Shown here: one piece after another, positions 1 through 5,229 of the stretch
Position numbering within the stretch: position 1 is the stretch's first letter
Layout of the letters: each line of letters opens with the position of its first letter
From: an uncultured Eubacteriales bacterium
GTDB lineage: Bacteria > Bacillota_A > Clostridia > Oscillospirales > Acutalibacteraceae
Direction: 5' to 3'
DNA length: 5,284 bases
Assembly (NCBI GenBank): GCA_934454005.1
Contig: CAKSGI010000142.1
Location: 1-5,284, forward strand
Notes under the pieces: generated by a model
Seen by the model: only the letters and a program-made list of their open reading frames with translations
What the model was told of the DNA's origin: nothing
Database searches by the model: none
Made by a program: the position numbers and the translations under genes

Positions 1-360
1 ATTACTCTCGAAAAACTAATGAGAGGCAAATATGTTAAATTGTCTGATGAAGTCGAAGATCTATTGGAAGATGTAATTATAGAAATAAAGCAAGGAGTTG
101 AAATGGCAGATATTCATATAAATATTCTTTCAAGTACTATGGATGCCTTCGCTTCCATTATTTCTAATAACTTAAATATAGTTATGAAGGTTTTAACTTC
201 TATAACCCTTATAATGACTATACCAACAATAGTCTCTGGAATATACGGCATGAACAACGAGGGAATACCATTCATGGATATATGGTGGTTTCCATTTTTA
301 TTGATGACTATATTAACGATTTTATCTATATTTTTACTGAAAAGAACAAAATTATTATAA
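1..360 (+). CDS. corA: CorA-family divalent metal ion channel, C-terminal part (5' end outside the window)
   Basis: The frame is open from base 1 and ends at TAA 358-360, giving the last 119 residues of a protein that begins upstream. The ATG at 19 is probably internal, because the preceding codons (ITLEKL) also fit the family. The fragment has the end of the long cytoplasmic stalk helix, then transmembrane helix 1 (about residues 61-81). The CorA signature YGMN follows (Y codon at 244-246, GMN at 247-255), then a short external loop and transmembrane helix 2 (about 94-114) with a basic tail (KRTKLL). In this family, GMN forms the ion selectivity filter of a homopentameric Mg2+/Co2+ channel in the inner membrane. 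The loop reads NEGIPFMD rather than the classical MPEL, as in many Bacillota homologues. The family is certain; the transported ion is inferred. Confidence 0.93.
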   Translation: MTLEKLMRGKYVKLSDEVEDLLEDVIIEIKQGVEMADIHINILSSTMDAFASIISNNLNIVMKVLTSITLIMTIPTIVSGIYGMNNEGIPFMDIWWFPFLLMTILTILSIFLLKRTKLL

Positions 361-373
361 GTTTAAAATCATT

Positions 374-379
374 GGGGGT
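374..379 (+). promoter_or_regulatory. Ribosome binding site deciding a TTG start
   Basis: GGGGGT sits 10 nt before the TTG at 390 and just after the corA stop. No in-frame ATG has a comparable site nearby, so this decides the start of the coiled-coil protein. Confidence 0.6.
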
Positions 380-389
380 ATATACATAT

Positions 390-998
390 TTGTCAAAATT
401 AGAAAGTCCAAATAATTATAATCTTATAGAATTAAAAAAGAAAATAGAATATTTATCAAACGAAAATGATGAATTAAAAAAAATTATAAAAAAACAAAAG
501 AACATTTTATTCTCCGTTAGCGAAGAAAAAAATAAAATTTACGATTCATTAACAAAACACCAAACTGCTTACGCACAAATTATAATGCAAAAAGATAGCG
601 ATATACAATCTTTTGAAAAAGAATTGCTTGAATATATAGAAGAAAAATCTGATCTTCAGCGACAAATTAACAAATTAACTTTTAAAAGTAAACAATATGA
701 CAAACTTCAGGGAAACTTATTAAAAATTCAGCTTAAAGCTGAATCAACAGCATTGAGAATGATTGAAGATGCACAGTCGCAAGCTATGGAGGCAATAGCC
801 GTTATTGATGATATTGAGAAAGAAATATCTTTATTTATGATAGATATTGATAAATTAAGAGAAGATTTAAAGATTGGCACAATTACAACTGAAGATAGGC
901 TACGTTCTATATGCTATAAATTTAACCATTATTTGGAAATCTTAAAAGGTATAAAAAAATCATTTTATGTTTCAAATAATTTGATAATCCCAGAATAA
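390..998 (+). CDS. Coiled-coil protein, DivIVA-like (TTG start)
   Basis: I read 202 residues from a TTG at 390, preceded by GGGGGT at 374-379 (about 10 nt spacing). The only upstream in-frame ATG (282) lies inside the CorA gene, has no ribosome binding site and would add a non-family tail. Residues 12-40 and 62-112 are charged, heptad-like coiled coil. Residues 110-135 (LLKIQLKAESTALRMIEDAQ, then SQAME) resemble the second coiled coil of DivIVA/GpsB-type proteins (pattern LLxxQxxAExxxxxxxxxAxxxA). Residues 139-192 form a further helical region, and the tail is hydrophobic. No membrane segment or signal peptide is visible. DivIVA proteins mark curved membrane at poles and septa, but the usual N-terminal membrane-binding segment is not clear here, so the role in division or polarity is inference. 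It follows corA after 29 nt and may be cotranscribed. Confidence 0.72.
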   Translation: MSKLESPNNYNLIELKKKIEYLSNENDELKKIIKKQKNILFSVSEEKNKIYDSLTKHQTAYAQIIMQKDSDIQSFEKELLEYIEEKSDLQRQINKLTFKSKQYDKLQGNLLKIQLKAESTALRMIEDAQSQAMEAIAVIDDIEKEISLFMIDIDKLREDLKIGTITTEDRLRSICYKFNHYLEILKGIKKSFYVSNNLIIPE

Positions 999-1029
999 TA
1001 AGGTTTTTATGTGACCACTCTTATTTTTT
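997..1029 (+). terminator. Weak intrinsic terminator candidate after the coiled-coil gene
   Basis: AATAAG (997-1002) pairs with CTTATT (1020-1025), and an inner GGT/ACC pairing is possible. TTTTTT at 1024-1029 follows. The stem is AT-rich and overlaps the stop codon, so it may be inefficient. Confidence 0.4.
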
Positions 1030-1081
1030 GCATAATTTTCTATTTTATTTACAAAAATATTCATAACTCTATTGTAAAAAA

Positions 1082-1110
1082 TTGACAAATAGAATCAGTT
1101 ATGCTAAAAT
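1082..1110 (+). promoter_or_regulatory. Strong sigma-A-type promoter with extended -10
   Basis: A consensus -35 TTGACA (1082-1087) is followed by exactly 17 bp and a -10 TAAAAT (1105-1110). TG at 1102-1103 gives the extended -10 (TGC-TAAAAT). The expected transcription start is about 1116-1118. This is the best promoter in the window and implies substantial constitutive transcription of the two genes that follow, unless a regulator acts on it. Confidence 0.8.
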
Positions 1111-1117
1111 TAAAACA

Positions 1118-1165
1118 CTTCAAATATTGTTTATTATAAATGCCGGCTTAATGCGCTATTTGAAG
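1118..1165 (+). repeat. 9-bp inverted repeat forming a 5'-terminal stem in the leader mRNA
   Basis: CTTCAAATA (1118-1126) is perfectly complementary to TATTTGAAG (1157-1165). The 30-nt loop contains the palindrome GCCGGC (1142-1147), which is GC-rich for this sequence. With a start near 1117 the stem would sit at the very 5' end of the transcript. It could protect the mRNA, act as a regulatory leader, or be a DNA operator. It does not match any riboswitch consensus I know. It ends just before the AAGGAG ribosome binding site at 1172-1177, which stays unpaired in this fold. Confidence 0.6.
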
Positions 1166-1186
1166 AAATTTAAGGAGTGTGTTTAA

Positions 1187-1720
1187 ATGAAATCTGTATT
1201 ATTTAAAACAATTAATGTTTTTTTGGCAATATTTTGTGTAGGAGTATTATACGCAAATCATGTAGATGTAAATATTTTAAGTAATGAAAGTGCAACAAGT
1301 TCTCTTGGCGACAATAGCTTTGAATACGAGAATAAAGAAAATTCATTTTTATTCATGAAAAATGGGGAATTAGTTGGTTGTTTACCGACTAATAAAAAAA
1401 TGCATTTTAGCTCATATATTCCAAATTTAAGATGCAATGCAGTTGCAATTGGTGCCAAAAGTATAGCAGTAGCGGGTAGTACAGCTGCAGCAGGTGCAGT
1501 AGTTGGAGCTGCTGCACCAACAGCAGTTCTTAGTGCAATTGGATTCGGTAGTAGCGGTGTTATAGCTGGTTCAGCTGCTGCAGCTGCTCAAGCCGCTATC
1601 GGCAATGTAGTTGCTGGCAGTGCATTCTCTTGGCTAACAGCCGCTGGATTTGCAGCAGTATCCGCACCTGTATTAGTTACTGGAGCGGTCGTAGGAGCTG
1701 CGGGATTAGGATTAGCATAG
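1187..1720 (+). CDS. Exported Ala/Gly-rich protein with an IFI6/IFI27 (ISG12)-like C-terminal membrane domain
   Basis: This 177-residue protein starts at ATG 1187 with AAGGAG at 1172-1177 (9 nt spacing). Residues 1-23 look like a Sec signal peptide: a lysine, a hydrophobic core FLAIFCVGV, and cleavage probably after LYA-23. Residues 24-90 are polar, with Cys65 and Cys83 available for a disulfide if exported. Residues 92-177 are almost entirely Ala, Gly, Val, Ile and Ser. Their core VLSAIGFGSSGVIAGSAAA (114-132) resembles the Ifi-6-16 family pattern VLSAxGFxxxGIxxxSxAA remembered from human IFI27. GAVVGAA occurs twice (103-109 and 166-172), a glycine-zipper-like membrane motif. In animals this family inserts into organelle membranes and affects cell death; a bacterial function is not established. 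It heads a two-gene unit with a small membrane protein. The main alternative is a bacteriocin-type membrane-active precursor. The family resemblance is judged by eye. Confidence 0.78.
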   Translation: MKSVLFKTINVFLAIFCVGVLYANHVDVNILSNESATSSLGDNSFEYENKENSFLFMKNGELVGCLPTNKKMHFSSYIPNLRCNAVAIGAKSIAVAGSTAAAGAVVGAAAPTAVLSAIGFGSSGVIAGSAAAAAQAAIGNVVAGSAFSWLTAAGFAAVSAPVLVTGAVVGAAGLGLA

Positions 1721-1737
1721 TTTGTTTGAAATTGAAT

Positions 1738-2319
1738 ATGTTGTCTAGTTATAAAAAAGTAAGCGAAAATATGATAAAAAAGTTCAAAAAAATTTACTTA
1801 ATAAGTTTAACTCAAATTGCTCTTCAAATAATGTTCTTTATTTGGGGAATAAATTTTAAATCTGATTCTAATACTATATCTGCAAACATTTTGGGAATGT
1901 TAACTAAAATTCAAACAACTAATAATCTACAAAATTTTATTTGGTGTTTTACCAGTAATTTTGCAGTTCTATTTATAGTTTTCTGGATTAGTTATTGGAC
2001 ATTTGGAGTTATTGGTACACTTTGGAGTATCGATAGTTCTTTTGCATTAGGTTCTATGGTTAAAGTTTCTTTGATTTTGAATTCCTGGCTTTCAATATGT
2101 TTTGTATTTTTGGAATTTATAGCTTCTATCATTGCTGTAACAGCGAGCACTTACTTTAGGATTGAAAAATTTAAAATTAAGGATGCTAGTATTGAAAATG
2201 AAATAAGTAAAACAATAAAGAAAAAACAAGAAAAAAGGATATCCTTTACTCTCGTTATGATAGTTTTTATTTTATTGATTGCAGCAATTTTGGAAACAAT
2301 TGTTCTGAGTCTAATGTAA
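1738..2319 (+). CDS. Small multi-pass membrane protein, degenerate SpoIIM/DUF95-like
   Basis: I take the ATG at 1738 (193 residues), 17 nt after the previous stop. Its ribosome binding site is poor, so translation may be coupled to the upstream gene. ATG 1771 (182 residues), behind AAGTAAG, is a real alternative. The frame is open further upstream but there overlaps the Ala/Gly gene and reads as Arg/Ser/Cys-rich nonsense. Hydrophobic segments lie at about 19-38, 68-97, 109-140 and 168-192, with a basic cytoplasmic linker (156-167). The order SNF (73-75), then SSFALGSM (100-107), then FLEFIASIIA (124-133) follows the SpoIIM/DUF95 layout (NN, NGxxLG, HGxxExxA). The conserved His is missing while Glu126 is kept, so assignment is tentative. 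SpoIIM-like proteins act in sporulation membranes and, as DUF95, in export or immunity of circular bacteriocins. Here a partner role for the preceding exported protein is inferred from context. Confidence 0.68.
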   Translation: MLSSYKKVSENMIKKFKKIYLISLTQIALQIMFFIWGINFKSDSNTISANILGMLTKIQTTNNLQNFIWCFTSNFAVLFIVFWISYWTFGVIGTLWSIDSSFALGSMVKVSLILNSWLSICFVFLEFIASIIAVTASTYFRIEKFKIKDASIENEISKTIKKKQEKRISFTLVMIVFILLIAAILETIVLSLM

Positions 2320-2340
2320 AAATTTAATTAAACTATTTTT

Positions 2341-2375
2341 CAGACAGTCGATTTAAACGGCTGTCTGTTTATTAT
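2341..2375 (+). terminator. Intrinsic terminator of the two-gene unit
   Basis: CAGACAGTCG (2341-2350) pairs with CGGCTGTCTG (2358-2367). This is a 10-bp stem with one G-U pair and a 7-nt loop, followed by a T-rich tract TTTATTATTAT. It closes the IFI-like/SpoIIM-like transcription unit. Confidence 0.82.
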
Positions 2376-2393
2376 TATCACCTTATTATAAAT

Positions 2394-2425
2394 ATAAAAA
2401 ACAAAAAAGTCACAATATTTAGTGA
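2394..2425 (-). terminator. Weak leftward terminator candidate for the redox operon
   Basis: On the - strand, TCAC and GTGA (2422-2425 with 2410-2413) can form a short 4-bp stem followed by a T-rich tract (2394-2408). The stem is short and lies about 230 nt after the aldo/keto reductase stop, so this is only a candidate. Confidence 0.25.
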
Positions 2426-2473
2426 TTCTGTTATATTGCAAAGGCTACAACTTTTGATAAAATCGCACGATAA

Positions 2474-2506
2474 ACGGTTTAACCGTGTAAGAGCGTTTTT
2501 AACCGT
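2474..2506. repeat. Dyad and tandem copy of TTTAACCGT
   Basis: ACGGTT (2474-2479) and AACCGT (2481-2486) form a dyad around one base. TTTAACCGT occurs at 2478-2486 and again at 2498-2506, start-to-start 20 bp, about two helical turns. This would suit a DNA-binding protein, but no gene nearby clearly uses it. Confidence 0.4.
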
Positions 2507-2657
2507 ATGAAAATGTATACACAGTGTCATAGGTCAAAAACACTATTTAATAAAAATTACCACTTCTTTTTTAGAACTGTCATGATTGAATCTTTTTTCG
2601 TCAGTATAATTTTTGTGTCATTAGTATAAGAAAGATGATATACCAATAACTTATTGC

Positions 2658-3527
2658 TTATTTTAATTTTCCTCCAAAAACAGGAAATACTCCAGACTTT
2701 CCATAATCTTTGATTGGCTCGATATTTTTGAGGATTTCCATATCTTCTTCAGAAATAGTAAAGTCAAGATTTGAGTTTGACTTCATGTGTTCTGGATTAG
2801 CTGTTTTTGGTAAAACAACCATACCAAGCTGTAAGTCATATTTAATACATAACTGCGCAATGCTTACATTGTATTTATCAGCCATATCTTTTATTGACTT
2901 ATTTTTTAAAGCTTCGCCATGTGCGATAGGAGAATATGCTTCCACTAAAATGTCTTTATTTTTACAATAGTCAATTAACTTTAGTGGTGTGTTTGATATA
3001 TGAGCAAGTATCTGATTTACTGCTGGATTAATTTTGCAATCTAATAAAATATTGTCAATATCATTCTCAAGAAAATTTGAAATACCAATTGTCCGTACTT
3101 TTCCCGCCTCTACGGCATCTTCCATAGCTTTCCAAACTTGTCTGTTTTCTTCAAAATATCTATTGTCAGACTGATTGACTTCTACCCAAGGTTGAGGACT
3201 GTGAATAATCATCATGTTTATATAGTCAAGTTTCATCTTATTTAGTGTTTCATCAATAGAACTAGCGGCTGATTCATATGTTTTGTGTTCTGCAGCTACT
3301 TTGCTGGTTACAAAAATTTTATCACGGGAAATACCACAAGTACGCACGCCTTCACCTACACCACGTTCATTCTGATATGCTTGTGCTGTATCTATATGTC
3401 GATAACCAATTTTAACAGCTTGACGAACAGCCTCTGCTGCTTTATCATCATCGATAAACCACGTACCTAGTGCCAATTTAGGAATCTCTAAACCATTATT
3501 CATTTTATATGTTTCGCTTAAAATCAT
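2658..3527 (-). CDS. Aldo/keto reductase (AKR superfamily, 2,5-diketo-D-gluconate reductase-like)
   Basis: This 289-residue soluble protein has the usual length for the (beta/alpha)8 AKR fold. It reduces aldehydes or ketones to alcohols with a nicotinamide cofactor. The catalytic tetrad is complete: Asp46 and Tyr51 (in GYRHIDTAQAY), Lys76 (FVTSK) and His109 (IIHSP). Further family motifs are GKVRTIGISNF (142-152), NQ (171-172) and LPKTANPEH (249-257). The last normally reads PKS....R; here Thr252 and His257 replace Ser and the Arg that contacts the NADPH 2'-phosphate, so cofactor preference may be relaxed toward NADH. The start has AGAGGAA (3533-3539) just upstream. It is the last gene of the leftward operon, 76 nt after the flavodoxin gene. 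The family is certain; the substrate cannot be told. Confidence 0.95.
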   Translation of the reverse strand: MILSETYKMNNGLEIPKLALGTWFIDDDKAAEAVRQAVKIGYRHIDTAQAYQNERGVGEGVRTCGISRDKIFVTSKVAAEHKTYESAASSIDETLNKMKLDYINMMIIHSPQPWVEVNQSDNRYFEENRQVWKAMEDAVEAGKVRTIGISNFLENDIDNILLDCKINPAVNQILAHISNTPLKLIDYCKNKDILVEAYSPIAHGEALKNKSIKDMADKYNVSIAQLCIKYDLQLGMVVLPKTANPEHMKSNSNLDFTISEEDMEILKNIEPIKDYGKSGVFPVFGGKLK

Positions 3528-3570
3528 GTTGGTTCCTCTAATTATTTTTTAATTTACGAAAACTTTATAT

Positions 3571-3595
3571 ATAATAGTAATTAAAAACTATTATT
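3571..3595. repeat. AT-rich 8-bp inverted repeat between flavodoxin and aldo/keto reductase genes
   Basis: ATAATAGT (3571-3578) is complementary to ACTATTAT (3588-3595) with a 9-nt loop. It has no GC-rich core and no following T-run on the - strand, so it is not a good terminator. It could tune mRNA processing in the operon or overlap a weak internal promoter (TATATAAA on the - strand). Confidence 0.35.
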
Positions 3596-3603
3596 ATCTT
3601 TTT

Positions 3604-4086
3604 TTAATAATTTAGACTGCTAACCCAATTTTCTAGTTCTATTTCAGATACGTCTTTTGAAAGGCGTTTTCCATCTAATAATTCAGCGCCAACACAGGAA
3701 GGCCTTAATTCTTTATTTGTATTGCCCATACCGCTTATACCAGAAGTAGCAAAAGGGATAATCTTTTTGCCTGTCAAATCATATTGTTCTAAAAATGTAT
3801 TAATTATAGTAGGTGCAATATACCACCAAATAGGGAATCCGATATAAATTACATCATATTGTTCCATATTCTCTACTTTATTTGCAATCGCCGGACGAAT
3901 GGATTTATCTTTTTTCATTTCTATTGTGCTCCTGCTTTTTTCATTCGTCCAGTCGAGATCCTCTTTAGAATATGGTTTTTTCGGTACGATTTCATGCAAA
4001 TCCGCATTCAAAACGGATGCTAGTTTACTTGCAACCTTTTTAGTTACACCACTTGCACTGAAAAATGTTACTAGTATTCTACTCAT
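3604..4086 (-). CDS. Small flavodoxin (FMN-binding electron carrier or quinone/flavin reductase partner)
   Basis: The 160-residue cytoplasmic protein has the length of a short-chain flavodoxin. The N-terminal strand and phosphate-binding loop ILVTFFSASGVTKKVA (4-19) carries the S-x-S-G-x-T pattern (Ser10, Ser12, Gly13, Thr15) that holds the FMN phosphate. GFPIWWYIAP (83-92) supplies the aromatic isoalloxazine-stacking loop, and PFATSG (111-116) is the third FMN-contact loop. Proteins of this type in Bacillota are annotated as flavodoxins, and some act as NAD(P)H-dependent reductases. The start codon ATG (4084-4086) has AAGGGGG (4094-4100), and the stop codon of the preceding gene (4099-4101) lies over this site, which suggests translational coupling. 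The cluster with an aldo/keto reductase and a cupin protein suggests a redox detoxification role. The exact donor and acceptor are unknown. Confidence 0.92.
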   Translation of the reverse strand: MSRILVTFFSASGVTKKVASKLASVLNADLHEIVPKKPYSKEDLDWTNEKSRSTIEMKKDKSIRPAIANKVENMEQYDVIYIGFPIWWYIAPTIINTFLEQYDLTGKKIIPFATSGISGMGNTNKELRPSCVGAELLDGKRLSKDVSEIELENWVSSLNY

Positions 4087-4098
4087 GTATTTTCCCCC

Positions 4099-4854
4099 TT
4101 ATTTTAGTTTACAGTAAATTTCATCATCTACGGCTTCTAACCATTCATTTGAACCATTTTCTGCTGGTACTTCGATTGTTAAATGTGAAAACCAGCTATC
4201 TGATGCCGCACCATGCCAATGTTTAACATTAGCAGGAATATTGACTATATCTCCAGGGTACAACTTTCTGGCTTCTTTGCTCCATTCCTGATAATATCCC
4301 CGACCTGCAACGCAAACAATAATTTGTCCACCGCCTTTTGAAGCTTTATGAATATGCCAATTATTGCGGCAACCCGGTTCAAAAGTTACATTAGCAATAA
4401 ACACCTGTTCTTTTGAGATAGGTGCAAGATAACTTTGTCCCACAAAATAATTTGCAAATGCATCGTTGGGCTCACCTATAGGAAATACCATGCTATTAGC
4501 ATGGGCTATTTTGGCATCGTTTATACGAGTTTCTCCATTCCAGATTTCCTTTGCCATGCGAAACACTGCCCAAGCTTTAGGCCAACCTGCATAGAAGGCA
4601 GCGTGTGTTATAATTTCTACAATTTCCTCTTTTGTTATACCGTTTGTTTTTGCATTCATCAAATGATATTTGAATGAATCATCCGTAAGACCTTGTGACA
4701 TAAGTGCAACAATTGTAACAAGAGAACGATCACGAAGAGATAACTTATCCTCTCTAGACCAAACTTCTCCGAAAAGTACATCGTCGTTAAGCTCTGCAAA
4801 TTTAGGAGCAAAATCACCCAGTTGATTTCTACCCGCTGTCTGTTTAATTGACAT
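4099..4854 (-). CDS. Carboxymuconolactone decarboxylase-like/cupin fusion protein
   Basis: The first gene of the leftward operon encodes 251 residues in two domains. Residues about 25-110 are a carboxymuconolactone decarboxylase (CMD) domain, with LSLRDRSLVTIVAL (38-51), GITKEEIVEIITHAAFYAGW (72-91) and KAW (93-95). It has no cysteine, so it lacks the thiol pair of AhpD-type peroxidases. Residues about 145-235 are a cupin-2 barrel. Its likely metal ligands are His167 and His169 (WHIHK), Gln177 (GGGQ) and His212 (KHWHG). Such fusions are common in Bacillota and are usually annotated only by domain. The reaction could be a decarboxylation, isomerisation or hydroperoxide-type chemistry, and no choice is supported. 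The ATG at 4852-4854 is preceded by AAGGAG on the - strand (4863-4868). It shares an operon with flavodoxin and aldo/keto reductase genes. Confidence 0.9.
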   Translation of the reverse strand: MSIKQTAGRNQLGDFAPKFAELNDDVLFGEVWSREDKLSLRDRSLVTIVALMSQGLTDDSFKYHLMNAKTNGITKEEIVEIITHAAFYAGWPKAWAVFRMAKEIWNGETRINDAKIAHANSMVFPIGEPNDAFANYFVGQSYLAPISKEQVFIANVTFEPGCRNNWHIHKASKGGGQIIVCVAGRGYYQEWSKEARKLYPGDIVNIPANVKHWHGAASDSWFSHLTIEVPAENGSNEWLEAVDDEIYCKLK

Positions 4855-4920
4855 TTATTAAACTCCTTCCTATTTTTCATATTAACATTCTTATTTGTTA
4901 TATCTACTGTGTTATTCAAT

Positions 4921-4949
4921 ATTATAAAACAATATAATCAAAAAAACAA
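4921..4949 (-). promoter_or_regulatory. Promoter of the leftward redox operon
   Basis: On the - strand, a TTGTTT -35 (4944-4949) and a perfect TATAAT -10 (4921-4926) are 17 bp apart. The expected leader is about 60 nt. TGTTAT occurs twice in it on the + strand (4896-4901 and 4910-4915), but whether it is an operator is unclear. Confidence 0.65.
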
Positions 4950-4960
4950 TTAATTAGGCA

Positions 4961-4996
4961 AAGAAAAAAAGCCCAATAATACTATGGGCTTCCTTT
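4961..4996 (-). terminator. Intrinsic terminator after tRNA-Ser (possibly bidirectional)
   Basis: AAGCCCA (4969-4975) pairs with TGGGCTT (4985-4991) around a 9-nt loop. Read leftwards it is followed by TTTTTTTCTT (complement of 4959-4968). It ends the tRNA transcript and lies directly before the redox operon promoter. CCTTTTT on the right would also serve rightward transcription. Confidence 0.85.
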
Positions 4997-5030
4997 TTGT
5001 ATCAAAAGATATGCTCTTATATATATGATA

Positions 5031-5123
5031 TGGCGGAGAGATGGGGATTCGAACCCCAGAAACCACGTTAATGGTTTACACGATTTCCAATCGTGCTCCT
5101 TCGGCCAGCTCGGACATCTCTCC
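5031..5123 (-). tRNA. tRNA-Ser (anticodon GGA)
   Basis: A complete 93-nt class II tRNA with the acceptor stem GGAGAGA (5123-5117) paired to TCTCTCC, a discriminator G and an encoded CCA (5031-5033). The anticodon stem is CACGA/TCGTG with loop TTGGAAA; anticodon GGA is at 5086-5088 and reads UCC/UCU codons. The long variable arm (AAACCA/TGGTTT), typical of serine tRNAs, and the T-loop TTCGAAT with stem TGGGG/CCCCA are intact. Confidence 0.97.
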
Positions 5124-5149
5124 TCTTATTATATAGCCTAATATATTTT

Positions 5150-5178
5150 ATTATATCTAAAAAAATAAGAAAAATCAA
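5150..5178 (-). promoter_or_regulatory. Promoter of tRNA-Ser
   Basis: On the - strand, TTGATT (5173-5178) and a perfect TATAAT (5150-5155) are separated by exactly 17 bp. Transcription should start about 20 nt before the tRNA. Confidence 0.65.
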
Positions 5179-5206
5179 GTAAAAAATAAATGTTTTTTAA
5201 ATTAAC

Positions 5207-5229
5207 TTGTAGGTTTACAATACATATGT
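5207..5229. other. Dyad motifs near the window end, no gene seen
   Basis: TTGTA-GGTT-TACAA (5207-5220) is a perfect 5-bp dyad, and ACATATGT (5222-5229) is a palindrome right after it. They may belong to a promoter or operator of a gene beyond the window. From 5179 to the end I see no coding region. Confidence 0.3.

Larger units (their letters stand above)
2376..2657. other. Intergenic region without a convincing gene
   Basis: No supported protein or RNA gene is seen on either strand. The region contains a weak leftward terminator candidate (2394-2425), an ACGGTT-T-AACCGT dyad with a second TTTAACCGT copy (2474-2506), and the palindrome TGTATACA (2514-2521). A 40-codon open frame (2507-2629, +) has no ribosome binding site. 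It also carries the long 3' flank of the leftward aldo/keto reductase gene. Confidence 0.6.

Noticed and set aside
282..389. Extension of the coiled-coil gene to an ATG at 282
   Set aside because: It overlaps the corA end in another frame, has no ribosome binding site, and its residues look like an out-of-frame read of CorA transmembrane helix 2.
1118..1165. A known riboswitch in the leader of the Ala/Gly-rich gene
   Set aside because: I compared it from memory with small riboswitch classes (preQ1, guanidine, fluoride, c-di-GMP) and found no matching conserved core.
1258..1458. 66-codon open frame on the - strand inside the Ala/Gly-rich gene
   Set aside because: It is antisense to a well-supported gene and has no recognisable features of its own.
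1630..1737. Extension of the SpoIIM-like gene to an ATG at 1630
   Set aside because: The extra residues are an Arg/Ser/Cys-rich out-of-frame read of the Ala/Gly-rich gene; no ribosome binding site supports it.
2507..2629. 40-codon open frame on the + strand with a basic start and hydrophobic end
   Set aside because: It has no ribosome binding site or promoter, and this AT-rich DNA produces such frames by chance.
4659..4919. 86-codon open frame on the - strand overlapping the start of the CMD/cupin gene
   Set aside because: It lies in another frame of a clear family gene and begins near the operon promoter without a good ribosome binding site.
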